Below are positions 1-9,586 of a stretch of 64,000 nucleotides of DNA, piece after piece (position 1 is the stretch's first letter; every line of letters begins with the position of its first letter). A program made the position numbers and the translations under genes. Source of the DNA: Yersinia rohdei ATCC 43380. Lineage in GTDB: Bacteria; Pseudomonadota; Gammaproteobacteria; Enterobacterales; Enterobacteriaceae. The stretch spans positions 1-64,000 of the forward strand of contig NZ_ACCD01000009.1 of NCBI RefSeq assembly GCF_000173775.1, given 5' to 3'. Below the pieces are notes generated by a model. It made no database searches, was not told the origin of the DNA, and saw only the letters and a list, made by a program, of their open reading frames with translations.

Positions 1-21
1 GTAGCATCAAGAACGCAGGGT

Positions 22-1011
22 TTAATTATCAATAAACGTCTGCTGCCACTCCATAATAGTCTTTGGTCTTTTCTCTTTATTTTCCGGCACATTAGTAAAG
101 TAGTGGACTCGCAAACTTCCATTTTTTTCTGGTGCGACGTAGGCGGCCCATATTTGGCCTATGCGATTGTACATAATTATCGATGCCCGTTTATTCGCTG
201 CACCTCTGACCCAGGTAGATAACACTTTTGCGCCTCGGTTATCTTTATCATTGATATATAGATAGACATTGGCTGAAGCGACAAATTGATCATAATTTTT
301 ACCGACTAAATCGCGAAATGATTTATCAATGGCTGCATCTGTAAAGATGCCAATATTCAGCAAGTTTGGCGCTGGGCGGGGATCTTTTTCTGCTCGAACA
401 TATTGGCCGTCAATGAAAACATCTTTTGGCATCGAAATACGGCAACCCCAACTTCCGTTGCTGTGTACTTGCATTGAACCGTCTTTTATCGGGATCAACA
501 ATAATCGGCAACTGGCGGTATTTTCAATCAGGTCAACCACGGCTAATCCTTCGACTTTCCGTGCTTCTGCCATAAAATGACCCGAGTTCTCCCCTGACCA
601 TGCATGGCTATCAATACTAAATCCCCAGTCTGTAACCCGAGTTATTTTAATAACACCGCCACGGTCATTTCCTTTGGTCACATTCCACCATTGGCCGTTC
701 CAGTTAAAATTCTTGTCAATATCAGACATAGACGCAATGCCTTGAAAATAGGCACGCTGGATGCAACTGTTACTGGTACAACTATTAAGAGCCTTCGCCC
801 ATTCTCGCCGTTGCTGATAGACAGTTTCAGTATCATATTTCACTAACATTGCTTGATAAATGCCACTGAATGTCTGGTCTAGCCAATGTAAATCTTCATT
901 ACCGCATACAGTGTACTCGACCGGCGTTGTTGCACGTTGACAGTTAATGGCAAAAGATGATGATGAGATAATCATCATCAATAGAAACAAAATACCGCGA
1001 AAAATAGCCAT
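22..1011 (-). CDS. Secreted LprI-like (DUF1311-type) protein
   Basis: The 329-residue product starts with a typical signal peptide (hydrophobic residues about 5-20, cleavage probably after SSSFA), so it should be periplasmic. Residues about 23-85 carry the LprI-type pattern: Cys-x-x-Ala, then Glu-Tyr-x-x-Cys, a Leu-Asp pair, a Tyr about nine residues on, and a later Cys pair (NSCTSNSCIQ). In some relatives this domain inhibits lysozyme, but many members have no known role. The remaining 240 residues match nothing I recognise. It stands alone, with a stem-loop behind its promoter region and the chemotaxis gene next to it in the same direction. The ribosome binding site is weak. The domain call is fairly sure; the function is unknown. 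Confidence 0.6.
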   Translation of the reverse strand: MAIFRGILFLLMMIISSSSFAINCQRATTPVEYTVCGNEDLHWLDQTFSGIYQAMLVKYDTETVYQQRREWAKALNSCTSNSCIQRAYFQGIASMSDIDKNFNWNGQWWNVTKGNDRGGVIKITRVTDWGFSIDSHAWSGENSGHFMAEARKVEGLAVVDLIENTASCRLLLIPIKDGSMQVHSNGSWGCRISMPKDVFIDGQYVRAEKDPRPAPNLLNIGIFTDAAIDKSFRDLVGKNYDQFVASANVYLYINDKDNRGAKVLSTWVRGAANKRASIIMYNRIGQIWAAYVAPEKNGSLRVHYFTNVPENKEKRPKTIMEWQQTFIDN

Positions 1012-1120
1012 ATTTATTATTAACCTAATGAGAAGTGTATTTTTATTATTAATAGACGATTCTTAAACGCACTTATTATATCGTTTTTATGATAAAAAAT
1101 CTTTAGCAGGCAATGCCAAT

Positions 1121-1156
1121 CCCCTATTCGTGTTTGGCATTTAGCACAAATAGGGG
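1121..1156. terminator. Stem-loop between the chemotaxis gene and the LprI-like gene
   Basis: A 12-bp stem with one mismatch (CCCCTATTCGTG against CACAAATAGGGG) encloses a 12-base loop. No T-run follows on either strand, so it is a weak terminator candidate or an mRNA structure downstream of the chemotaxis gene, which is read from the minus strand. A shorter alternative pairing, TGCCAA/TTGGCA, overlaps it. Confidence 0.35.
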
Positions 1157-1250
1157 GCGTTTATCCATACTATTATTAGGGCAATACTTTATTACGATAA
1201 TTATTCGTAATACTTAAATTTTTTCGCTAAGTTCATCTCTATCAAGCAAC

Positions 1251-2816
1251 TTATATATTGTTCGATAGATTAAAAACAGCAACAGCCTGCGTCAATTGGC
1301 GGGCCTGCTCTTCAAGAGAAGCGGCGGCGGCGGCAGATTCTTGCACCAAGGAGGCATTTTGTTGCGTAACCCCGTCCATTTCTGCGACCGCCTGACCAAT
1401 TTGGCCTATCCCTCGGCTCTGCTCATCAGAAGCTGAAGCAATTTCCCCCATAATATCAGTCACATTGGTGACCGCCTGAACAATAGTGCTCATCGTTTTT
1501 CCAGCCTCTGAGACTTGTTGAGACCCTATATTGACCCGTGATACCGATTCACTAATAAGTCCTTCAATTTCCTTAGCCGCCTGAGCACTACGCTGAGCCA
1601 AATTGCGGACTTCGCTGGCGACCACGGCAAAACCACGCCCCTGTTCCCCAGCTCTTGCCGCTTCCACTGCCGCATTTAATGCTAAAATATTGGTCTGAAA
1701 AGCAATGCTGTTTATTACACCAATAATATCCGCAATGCGGCGCGAGCTTTCAGTAATACTGCTCATGGTCTCGACCACATTATTGACAATTTTTCCGCCA
1801 TTTTGCGCCGTGATAGACGCATTTTCCGCCAATTTACTGGCCTGATGAGCATTCTCTGCATTCTGTTTAACAGTCGCATTAAGCTGCTCCATACTTGCCG
1901 CTGTTTCTTCCAATGCTGCTGCTTGTTGTTCCGTACGCGAAGAGAGATCTGCATTACCCGCGGCTATTTCACCTGCGCCGGTATAAATAGCATCGGTGCT
2001 ATTGCGGATGGTTGATACTGTATTTACCAGGCTATTTTGCATCTCACGTAAATAAGGTATTAATTGCCCAACACAGTTACGACCGAACTCTGTCATAGGG
2101 TGGCCTAACTGCCCTTCAGCCAAGAGTTTAAAGTGCGATTTAATCGCATTGAGTGGTTGCACCAGATAATTGACAATATAGCGGTCAGTAAAGAGTAAAA
2201 TGATGCCCCCAGCAATTAATGCAGCCAGTAATGCCCATTCGCACCATTTTACTAATAAATGAACTTGTATATTTGCAGCTTCAGTTTCTTCATTAGCCTT
2301 AGAGTTGTATTTATCTATTGCCGCCCCAAACTCGCGGCTAAATGAAGGATAAACGTTGTTAAACAAATGGCTATAATCTTCAAAGCGATTATCTGTAACT
2401 GCTTTAAACATCGGGTCAATCCCTTTGTTCAATAATGTTGACCAGCGTTGTATCGTGTCATCAGTCAATTGTTTATCCATCCCATTAGGGGATTGTTGCG
2501 TAAACTTCTCTAGGGCATCTTTAGTAATTTTAAGTGCTGCACCTGCCGACTTTAATTCGCGGTCGGCATCTGTAATGGCTCCAGCTTGGCGATAAGCTGC
2601 GGCACGACTTAAACGTGTTACTGCACGGAAATATTGATCATTACCCTGGTTAAGAATATGAATATTTTTCTGTTGATGGGAGCTTTGCTGTAGGGAATCC
2701 GTCAATTGGTTAAGTGAGAATAATGTAAAGGCAGAGACGCCCCCCCAGAGAAGCAAAAATATAACAAGAATAGATAATAGCGCCATCCTGATGGTGATAT
2801 TTTTTAGAAAATTCAC
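1251..2816 (-). CDS. Methyl-accepting chemotaxis protein
   Basis: This 521-residue inner-membrane chemoreceptor has a first membrane helix at about residues 10-33, a periplasmic four-helix (TarH-like) sensor of about 150 residues, a second helix near 190-215, a HAMP linker and a cytoplasmic signalling domain. The highly conserved hairpin tip that binds CheA and CheW is intact ([20 protein letters not shown]). I chose the GTG at 2816 because AAAGG lies just upstream and the protein then begins right before the first helix; a longer frame to 2969 has no ribosome binding site. The C-terminus lacks the NWETF tail that recruits CheR/CheB, so methylation would depend on other receptors. The ligand cannot be told from the sequence. 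It is a single-gene unit. Confidence 0.9.
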   Translation of the reverse strand: MNFLKNITIRMALLSILVIFLLLWGGVSAFTLFSLNQLTDSLQQSSHQQKNIHILNQGNDQYFRAVTRLSRAAAYRQAGAITDADRELKSAGAALKITKDALEKFTQQSPNGMDKQLTDDTIQRWSTLLNKGIDPMFKAVTDNRFEDYSHLFNNVYPSFSREFGAAIDKYNSKANEETEAANIQVHLLVKWCEWALLAALIAGGIILLFTDRYIVNYLVQPLNAIKSHFKLLAEGQLGHPMTEFGRNCVGQLIPYLREMQNSLVNTVSTIRNSTDAIYTGAGEIAAGNADLSSRTEQQAAALEETAASMEQLNATVKQNAENAHQASKLAENASITAQNGGKIVNNVVETMSSITESSRRIADIIGVINSIAFQTNILALNAAVEAARAGEQGRGFAVVASEVRNLAQRSAQAAKEIEGLISESVSRVNIGSQQVSEAGKTMSTIVQAVTNVTDIMGEIASASDEQSRGIGQIGQAVAEMDGVTQQNASLVQESAAAAASLEEQARQLTQAVAVFNLSNNI

Positions 2817-3645
2817 GTCAATACCTTTGTATTTTATTTTTAGTTTATTCCCTTGAGGTTTCAAGGTGTTTATCGCTGATAATTTCCACATAAGAATATT
2901 ATTATCAGGATTAATGATCAAAATAGCACAAAACCAATACAAAAGATCACAACCACCGATCAATAACAATCAACTGATTGCTTTTGCCTATTAAAATGTA
3001 AATAACAATCGTGATTTGTGATTACAAATGACAGCTAACCATCAGAATTTACTACATAATATGTATTTATTATGAATATAAATACAGCCTGATAATGTCA
3101 ATTGACCATTAAAGTTTAAAAGCTATTAATTAATATAATTACAGAGATGTCATTAGCCACAGATATAACAACAGAATTAAATATCTTATTAAATAAGATT
3201 TGGCGTGATAAATAAAACAATAACAAAAATTCATATCAGACCAACAGGAATGATATGCAGAGAAATTTATCTATTTATTATTTTAGGTTCTTTTAGCTAT
3301 TTTTGAGCAGAAATCTCGCATTGGTGAAAACGTGATTTTATGCATTTAGCTACGTCAAAGTGCATAACGCCAAACCGCAAGGCACCTCTCGGCAAAAATG
3401 ATGGCATTGGCGGGCATGGCTTCAGAACCACTCTGTTCGTCAGGGTTGCTGTGGCACACATTGGCCTTCACAGAGATACAAACTGTAATAATAATTACTA
3501 TCATTAGTTTTCGCGAATGGTAAATTACGGCTCAGCATTCACATTGCAAATCAATGCAAAGAGATGATTAACACTTATTTATATCAATCCGCTAAATATA
3601 AACACACTCACTTAGCGCCGACTCATCAGCAGAGAAAATGTCGTT
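2817..3645. other. Long AT-rich intergenic region between mcp and fepB
   Basis: This 829-base stretch must hold the divergent promoters of the chemotaxis gene (leftwards) and fepB (rightwards). Most of it is very AT-rich with many short A/T runs. A Fur-box-like site lies at 3490-3508. At about 3355-3480 there is a distinctly GC-richer islet with a short minus-strand open frame (see findings). I see no confident gene in it. Confidence 0.6.
3490..3508. promoter_or_regulatory. Fur-box-like site upstream of fepB
   Basis: Aligned by eye to the 19-bp Fur consensus, 13 of 19 positions agree (core ATCATTA). It lies about 140 bases before the fepB start, which suits iron-repressed expression of a ferric-siderophore binding protein. 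Confidence 0.5.
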
Positions 3646-4689
3646 ATGTCCCTAGATATTCAGCATAAAATATCCCGTTCACGATTTATTAGCTTTGGTT
3701 TTTTCGCCCTGATTTTCTGTTTATCCGGCTGTAAACCTGCTGAAGAAACAACAGGTAAGCCAGCGCCTTCATCTGCCAATGACAGCACTGCGACCTGGTC
3801 GCGCACAGTAGAAACAGCTAAAGGCCCGGTGACACTGACCCATCAGCCGATACGAATTGTATCCACCAGCATTACCATTACCGGCACCTTGTTGGCTATC
3901 AATGCCCCGGTGATTGCCAGTGGGGCAACAGTACCAGATACCACAGTGGCGGATAACCAAGGTTTCTTTACCCAGTGGTCAGATGTGGCACAGTCGAGAA
4001 AACTGGTGCCGATGTATCACACCGAGCCAAATGCAGAAGCGGTCGCGGGTATGGATCCTGATTTAATTATTATTTCTGCCACTGGCGGCGATTCAGCATT
4101 GAAGTTGTATGAGCAATTGTCGGTAATTGCCCCCACATTAGTCATTAATTATGATGACAAAAGCTGGCAAGAATTGGCCCTTGTACTGGGGCAGGCGACA
4201 GGGCATGAAAAAGATGCGCAACAAGTGATTGATAAATTTGCCAATCGTCTCAATGAGGTAAAGCAGAATATTACTCTGCCACCACAACCGGTTTCAGCCT
4301 TTGTTTATCAATCGGCTGGCAGCACCGCTAATTTATGGACCGAGTTTTCAGCTCAAGGGAAATTGTTGCAGGACTTGGGTTTTACTCTGGCCAAGATCCC
4401 GGATGCAGTGAAAGGCAACACCAGTATGGGGCATCGTAAAGATATCATCCAACTGGGTGGTGAGAAGCTGGCTGAAGGCCTTAATGGCGAGACAATTTTG
4501 CTATTTTCTGGCGATCAACCGGCAATTGATGCATTGAAAAGTAATAAGTTTTTAGCCCACATCCCGGCGATTGAACACCATCGTGTTTATGCTGCGGGTT
4601 ATGATACGTTTCGGCTGGATTATTATAGCGCGAGCAATTTGTTAGCACGGATTGAGGGGATGTTTAAAGCCAAGCCTCCAGCTCTTTAA
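3646..4689 (+). CDS. fepB: Ferric-enterobactin periplasmic binding protein FepB (lipoprotein form)
   Basis: The 347-residue protein binds ferric catecholate siderophores in the periplasm and hands them to FepDG-C. Family hallmarks shared with E. coli FepB are the segments RIVSTSITITGTLLAI, SATGGDSALKLYEQLS, INYDDKSWQ and FRLDYYSAS. Its N-terminus is a lipoprotein signal (hydrophobic stretch about 16-28, lipobox LSGC), so the mature protein should be anchored at Cys29. E. coli FepB is a soluble protein, so this is a difference. A Fur-box-like site lies upstream. A 181-base gap with its own Fur-box-like site separates it from fepD, so fepB and fepDGC may be separate units. Confidence 0.9.
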   Translation: MSLDIQHKISRSRFISFGFFALIFCLSGCKPAEETTGKPAPSSANDSTATWSRTVETAKGPVTLTHQPIRIVSTSITITGTLLAINAPVIASGATVPDTTVADNQGFFTQWSDVAQSRKLVPMYHTEPNAEAVAGMDPDLIIISATGGDSALKLYEQLSVIAPTLVINYDDKSWQELALVLGQATGHEKDAQQVIDKFANRLNEVKQNITLPPQPVSAFVYQSAGSTANLWTEFSAQGKLLQDLGFTLAKIPDAVKGNTSMGHRKDIIQLGGEKLAEGLNGETILLFSGDQPAIDALKSNKFLAHIPAIEHHRVYAAGYDTFRLDYYSASNLLARIEGMFKAKPPAL

Positions 4690-4818
4690 GGATTAAAATA
4701 TCATGAATCCGGCAGCAAATGGCCTGCTGTGGTTGCCCGGGGCAGATTAATCTTGTTTGGGATGGGGTTTTGCCTATGCATTCCCATAATAAGTCGTGCT
4801 AACATGCATCAATCAAAT

Positions 4819-4837
4819 AATAATGATAATCAAAGCA
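4819..4837. promoter_or_regulatory. Fur box upstream of fepD
   Basis: Thirteen of 19 positions match the Fur consensus, with an unbroken run of 13 (ATAATGATAATCA). It lies about 34 bases before the fepD start, where Fur would cover the promoter. This supports independent iron-regulated transcription of fepDGC. Confidence 0.6.
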
Positions 4838-4870
4838 ATAACAAGACTCATTTGTTAAAGAAGAGTTACA

Positions 4871-5938
4871 ATGCCAGCAGCTGATTTATCAACATCATCC
4901 TCACTGAAATCGCAGAAACGCCTCCTCCAGCGAGGAGAAAAAGCCCCGCGGCATCGCGGGATTTTGCTCTTGCTCAGCATTGTTATATTGATATTCGTGA
5001 TAGCCGCCAGCTTAATGCTGGGGGCTAAAGCTATTCCTTTTTCCGTGGTCTGGCAGAGTTTGCTGGGCCAACACCACCATGCTGACAGCGTGTTGATTTT
5101 AGAATCTCGGCTTCCCCGAACCTTAATTGGTGTGCTTGCGGGTGCCGCATTAGGGTTATCTGGCGCAGTTATTCAGGCGCTGACTCGTAATCCATTGGCT
5201 GATCCCGGCATTTTAGGTGTCAATGCGGGGGCCAGTTTTGCGGTGGTGATCGGCATTACCGTTTTTGGTGTGCATGCCATTTATGGCTATATGATTGCGG
5301 CCTGTATTGGGGCCATGATGGCCACACTCGCCGTGTATTGGGTGGGAACACTGGGGGCCGGGCGGATTAATCCTCTGCGCCTGACACTCTCCGGCGTGGC
5401 AATTGGCGCAGTATTAATGGGGATATCTTCAGGTATTTCGCTAACCCACCCGCAGGTCTATGACAGTGTGCGTTTCTGGCAAGCCGGTTCACTGGATATC
5501 CGCAATATGTCAGTGGTGATGGCAGTCACGCCAGCAATTGTGCTCGGCAGTGTGATGGCCTTATTGCTGGCCCGCCCCCTCAATGCCATGCATATGGGCG
5601 AAGATTTAGCCGCAGCTATTGGCGCGCATATTGCCCAAACGCAATTTTGGGCCGTGGTCACAGTGACGTTACTCTGCGGCGCGGCCACCGCCGCCGTCGG
5701 GCCTATCGCCTTCGTCGGCCTGATGGTGCCACATATTGCTCGCTGGATTGTCGGGCCGAATCAATGCTGGGTGCTGCCTTTCACTTTGGTACTAACACCT
5801 ATTTTGTTATTGGTCTCGGATATTGCTGGCCGCTTTTTAGTCCCCGGAGAATTGCGCGTTTCTGTCGTGACGGCATTTATTGGTGCGCCATTATTAATCT
5901 GGCTGGTGCGAAGTAACAAAAGGATGACCGCACTATGA
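4871..5938 (+). CDS. fepD: Ferric-enterobactin ABC permease FepD
   Basis: The 355-residue FecCD-family permease forms, with FepG, the inner-membrane channel for ferric enterobactin-type siderophores. Typical family segments are seen: RLPRTLIGVLAGAALGLSGA, NPLADPGILGVNAGASFAV and, near the C-terminus, GPIAFVGLMVPHIAR, the coupling-helix region that contacts the ATPase. About ten membrane helices are expected. The N-terminal cytoplasmic lead, about 35 residues rich in Lys/Arg, is longer than in E. coli FepD (334 residues). The start is preceded by AAGAAGAG. Its stop overlaps the fepG start (ATGA), indicating coupled translation. Confidence 0.93.
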   Translation: MPAADLSTSSSLKSQKRLLQRGEKAPRHRGILLLLSIVILIFVIAASLMLGAKAIPFSVVWQSLLGQHHHADSVLILESRLPRTLIGVLAGAALGLSGAVIQALTRNPLADPGILGVNAGASFAVVIGITVFGVHAIYGYMIAACIGAMMATLAVYWVGTLGAGRINPLRLTLSGVAIGAVLMGISSGISLTHPQVYDSVRFWQAGSLDIRNMSVVMAVTPAIVLGSVMALLLARPLNAMHMGEDLAAAIGAHIAQTQFWAVVTVTLLCGAATAAVGPIAFVGLMVPHIARWIVGPNQCWVLPFTLVLTPILLLVSDIAGRFLVPGELRVSVVTAFIGAPLLIWLVRSNKRMTAL

Positions 5939-6978
5939 AACCGGTAACGTCGCCGTGGCTATTTGGTCGCCCTGACGGCCCGATAAATCTGCGCATCCAG
6001 CCGCGTAGTGTGGTGGTGGGCAGTTTGCTGCTACTGGCCTGCTTATTGGCCGCCCTGCTGGCATTAATGATTGGCACGTTGTCGCTATCGCCACAACAAG
6101 TGGTTGCTGCGCTATTGGGTCACACCCACGGAGCGGCCAATATTATCGTCAACCAATGGCGGTTACCTCGGGCGGTAATGGCCTTGATTTTCGGCGGCGC
6201 ACTGGGGATAAGCGGCGCAATATTTCAATCATTAGTGCGCAACCCCTTGGGCAGCCCCGATATTATTGGTTTTAATGCCGGTGCTTATACCGGCGCATTG
6301 GTAGCAATCATATTATTTAACGGCAGCTATTTTGAGATAGCCAGCAGCGCCCTGGGTGGCGGGTTATTATCTGCGGTTGCGGTGTATTTATTGGCTTACC
6401 GCCAGGGAATTCAAGGTTTTAGGTTAATTATTGTCGGTATTGCCATTGGCGCGATGCTCACCGCCTTCAACACCTGGCTGACCATCACGGCATCCTTGGA
6501 ATCCGCCATGACTGCGGCGGCTTGGGGAGCCGGTTCACTCAATGGCCTGACATGGGCCAAAGGGCTGCCATCAGTCATATTTATTTTTATCGCGACCGGG
6601 GTGGCAATGCTACTCAGCCGCCGTCTGCCGCTGTTGGAAATGGGTGACGATGCCGCCGGCGCCTTGGGCGTACCGGTCGAAAGAACCCGACTGGGTTTGA
6701 TGGCGATTGGAGTGATTTTGATGGCCGCAGTCACCGCCGCCGCCGGGCCAATTTCATTTATCGCGCTCGCCGCACCGCAGATTGCTAAACGCCTGGCGGG
6801 CACTCCCTCCGTGACCTTAACCGCATCGGCTCTGATGGGTGCGCTGTTATTGATTGGCGCAGACTTATGCGCCCAAAATCTCTTCTCACCGAATCAATTG
6901 CCGGTCGGAATAGTGACATTCAGCATCGGCGGTTTATATCTTATTTGGCTTTTAATCCGGGAGTCCGGGCGTTCATGA
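5935..6978 (+). CDS. fepG: Ferric-enterobactin ABC permease FepG
   Basis: This is the second FecCD-family permease subunit, 347 residues, pairing with FepD. Diagnostic segments are WRLPRAVMALIFGGALGISG, NPLGSPDIIGFNAGAY and, in the coupling region, GPISFIALAAPQIAKRLAG. Multiple hydrophobic helices run from residue 28 to the end. It overlaps fepD by four bases at the start and fepC by four bases at the end, so the three transport genes form a tight translationally coupled unit. Among FecCD pairs, gene order and the neighbouring fes identify it as FepG rather than a ferrichrome or heme permease. Confidence 0.92.
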   Translation: MKPVTSPWLFGRPDGPINLRIQPRSVVVGSLLLLACLLAALLALMIGTLSLSPQQVVAALLGHTHGAANIIVNQWRLPRAVMALIFGGALGISGAIFQSLVRNPLGSPDIIGFNAGAYTGALVAIILFNGSYFEIASSALGGGLLSAVAVYLLAYRQGIQGFRLIIVGIAIGAMLTAFNTWLTITASLESAMTAAAWGAGSLNGLTWAKGLPSVIFIFIATGVAMLLSRRLPLLEMGDDAAGALGVPVERTRLGLMAIGVILMAAVTAAAGPISFIALAAPQIAKRLAGTPSVTLTASALMGALLLIGADLCAQNLFSPNQLPVGIVTFSIGGLYLIWLLIRESGRS

Positions 6979-7772
6979 GCATTGTTAATTCAGCCCGTTT
7001 ACAGGCCGAGGCCCTGACCTTAGGTTATGACGGCAAGATAATCAGTGAAAACCTAACTGTCGCCATTCCTGATGGTGAATTTACAGTTATTGTCGGCCCC
7101 AATGCCTGCGGGAAATCCACCTTGCTGCGCGCCTTAAGCCGCTTGCTAAAACCGCTGGCAGGCCAGGTGATTTTAGATGGTAAGAATATTGCCAGCATTG
7201 ATACCCGCCAGGTTGCGCGCCAGTTAGGATTATTGCCACAAAGCTCGCAAGCGCCGGACGGCATCAGTGTGTTGGATTTAGTGGCGCGTGGCCGCTATCC
7301 CCATCAGAAATTGTTACAGCAGTGGACACAAACCGACCAACTGGCGGTCAGCAATGCTATGCAAGCCACTGGGGTGACGGAGCTGGCAGACCGGCCGGTG
7401 GATGCATTATCTGGCGGGCAGCGCCAGCGGGTGTGGATAGCAATGGTATTGGCGCAGCAAACACCATTGCTGCTGCTAGATGAGCCAACCACTTATTTGG
7501 ATATCGCCCATCAAATTGATTTACTTGAGTTATTTAGCGAACTTAATCAGCAGCAGCACCATACGCTGGTGGCTGTTTTGCACGACCTTAATCACGCCTG
7601 CCGCTATGCCACACATATTATTGCCATGCGCGATGGGCAGATAGTGGCGCAAGGCAACCCCAGAGAGATCATCACCGCAGCGCTGGTGGAGCAGGTGTTT
7701 GGCATGCCGTGTTTGATTATTGAGGATCCGGTGTCACATACGCCGTTGGTGATACCAAAGGGGCGATTTTAG
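6975..7772 (+). CDS. fepC: Ferric-enterobactin ABC transporter ATPase FepC
   Basis: The 265-residue ATP-binding subunit powers FepDG. It shows Walker A GPNACGKST at about residues 41-49, the signature LSGGQRQRVWIAMVLAQQ, Walker B LLLLDEPTTYLD and the switch His in VAVLHDLNHACRYA. I start it at the ATG of 6975, which overlaps the fepG stop (ATGA) and gives the family length (E. coli FepC has 271 residues); a longer open frame upstream lies inside fepG. It is the last gene of the rightward unit and meets fes tail to tail 40 bases on. I see no clear terminator between them. Confidence 0.93.
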   Translation: MSIVNSARLQAEALTLGYDGKIISENLTVAIPDGEFTVIVGPNACGKSTLLRALSRLLKPLAGQVILDGKNIASIDTRQVARQLGLLPQSSQAPDGISVLDLVARGRYPHQKLLQQWTQTDQLAVSNAMQATGVTELADRPVDALSGGQRQRVWIAMVLAQQTPLLLLDEPTTYLDIAHQIDLLELFSELNQQQHHTLVAVLHDLNHACRYATHIIAMRDGQIVAQGNPREIITAALVEQVFGMPCLIIEDPVSHTPLVIPKGRF

Positions 7773-7812
7773 CTTTCATGTTAGTGTAAGTTGATAGCGA
7801 TTTACTGGGGTT

Positions 7813-9165
7813 TCATGGGTTATCGCGCCCTGATTTTTCCTCAGTGGAACCGAATAAACTGGCGCCTAATAAACAGTGCAATCCATCAATCAAACCACCA
7901 CGCCAACACAATGCATCGTGACCGCCTGAATAAATACGATAATGCAACCGGTGCCCGGCTTGGCGTAGCGCCTCACTCATGACTTCATTAACCTGATAAA
8001 TCACATTTTCACGGCGGCCAGCCTCCATAAAAATATCCAATGGATGGTCAGCCCCCAGCCCTTGATGGACTTGTTCCGTTAACCAACCTTGGCGAGCGGC
8101 GGCCCCCGCCGTCAGTGTTTTCAAATTATCGACATCTGGCCACCAGAAGGAACCGGATTGGCTCAGTACACAGCCAAAACGCTGCGGCCAATGTAGCCCA
8201 GCATACAAGGAGGCCAACCCGCCAAAGCTTTGCCCGGCTACCAGAGTGCGCGCGGCTTGTTCAGTGAAAGGTTGCAGCAAGGCAATCTGTGGCAATAATT
8301 CTGTTTGCAGCGCCTGCCAGAAATCCTGATTGCAGGGCAATTCTTTCGAACGATGCGGCTGGTCAATAATGTCGATCAGCACATACACAGTTGCGGGTAA
8401 ATGACCGGCCGCAGTTTCATTATCTAACACCCCAAATACCGGCTGCTGCTGCGCCCAATACTGGCCATCCAACAAAATCGCCAATGGCCTTTGCGCGCTA
8501 TTTTCCATCTCAAAACCAGCCTGACTGACCGTGTGATAAACCCACACTTTGCGGCTGTTACCCAACAGTGGGCTGTTCCAGTTAATCAGTTGGAGCCGTT
8601 TGGCGTCGGTTGGCAGTTGTTGCCCGGCATCAATGCCTTGCCAGGCTTTTTGCGCCAACGCATCCGCTAACTGCACCGCAGAAAGCGGCATACCCCGATA
8701 ACTGCGATGGGCACTCGTGAGGTTTAAGGGGTCGTTTTCTGACTGCGCCAATAATGAAAGCCACCAAGTTCGCTGCGCCTGACGCCGCTCTTGGGGGGTG
8801 CCCTGTGGTAAATTTAAACATGGCTCGGCGGCGACGGGGATAAAGCAATAACTGCCACGAAAATCAGCTTCTACTTCCGTCTGCCAATACCAAACATCCG
8901 TTTGCCCCCAGCGCTGGAGAGCTTCCGGATTAACACTGTGGTGGTCTGTCACGCCATTGACGTCAATATAAACCCGGCTATCAACAGAATTGCTCACCTT
9001 TCCCTGCCGGTCGCGCCACAGGAAAGTCAGCTTTACTTTGCCAGTTTCGAGTGGCTCCACCAGCGGTGTTCCCCATTGCGCTATCTGCTGCCACCATGAG
9101 TCACTGCCCGCCAAAGACGAAGCCAGCAGTTGCTGACTATCCGGGTATTTATTTGTCTGGCCCAC
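7813..9165 (-). CDS. fes: Enterochelin (enterobactin) esterase Fes
   Basis: Fes is a cytoplasmic serine esterase that hydrolyses ferric enterobactin after import so that iron can be released. The 450-residue product has an N-terminal immunoglobulin-like domain followed by an alpha/beta-hydrolase (esterase D) domain. The nucleophile elbow is GQSFGGLASLYAGLHW (Gly-x-Ser-x-Gly) and the catalytic His is in YSGGHDALCWRGGL near the C-terminus. I prefer the GTG at 9165, six bases after AGAGGA; a TTG at 9171 sits too close to that site. E. coli fes is followed by ybdZ-entF and preceded by fepA. Neither is present here, so the host can probably use but not make this siderophore at this locus. Confidence 0.92.
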   Translation of the reverse strand: MGQTNKYPDSQQLLASSLAGSDSWWQQIAQWGTPLVEPLETGKVKLTFLWRDRQGKVSNSVDSRVYIDVNGVTDHHSVNPEALQRWGQTDVWYWQTEVEADFRGSYCFIPVAAEPCLNLPQGTPQERRQAQRTWWLSLLAQSENDPLNLTSAHRSYRGMPLSAVQLADALAQKAWQGIDAGQQLPTDAKRLQLINWNSPLLGNSRKVWVYHTVSQAGFEMENSAQRPLAILLDGQYWAQQQPVFGVLDNETAAGHLPATVYVLIDIIDQPHRSKELPCNQDFWQALQTELLPQIALLQPFTEQAARTLVAGQSFGGLASLYAGLHWPQRFGCVLSQSGSFWWPDVDNLKTLTAGAAARQGWLTEQVHQGLGADHPLDIFMEAGRRENVIYQVNEVMSEALRQAGHRLHYRIYSGGHDALCWRGGLIDGLHCLLGASLFGSTEEKSGRDNP

Positions 9166-9586
9166 ACTCAATCCTCTTGATTTTATTACCTAAGTCTAGC
9201 GCCCTATCTTCGCACAAATACACATCTGATCACGGCGAGTTTATCAAAGAATAAGTTGCCAATGGCGGCGTGTTTCTATGGCAGCAGCCGTGTTGTCACC
9301 GCGACAGTCGGCGATTGCGGGGTAAGGATAACTGACATTTCCCCTGCACCGGTTTTGGCTGGTGCGAGTTTTAGCGCAAACTTATTTAAAGATAAGTAAA
9401 TTTTCACCTCAGCCCAGGGGATTTTGGCTCTTAGCTCAAAAATAAGTCGAATAAATTCAGCCAACTAACCTTTTAGCAACCTTTCATATCATTCAATGCA
9501 ACCCGATAAAACCATTCTAAAAACAGGGAGATAGCCTTATACTTGCTGTCAGTATTATTCCATCCCGCCACTGATTCAGGGTAAAC
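9166..9586. other. Intergenic region between fes and the copper operon
   Basis: These 421 bases separate the divergent fes and copper-export operons and must contain both promoters. I see no convincing Fur box before fes and no recognisable CueR or CusR operator before the copper operon. Short frames on the minus strand at about 9276-9464 lack a ribosome binding site and resemble nothing. Confidence 0.5.

Noticed and set aside
6411-6803. Minus-strand 130-codon frame inside fepG
   Set aside because: It is the antisense shadow of a clear permease gene; its Ala/Pro-rich composition is typical of a shadow frame.
9303-9318. Sequence before the copper operon identical over about 16 bases to part of cusC near 11324
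   Set aside because: Too short to be evidence of a duplicated cusC fragment; the flanks do not match.
9276-9464. Minus-strand 62-codon frame between fes and the copper operon
   Set aside because: No start context and no similarity to fepA, entF or ybdZ, the genes one would hope to find there.
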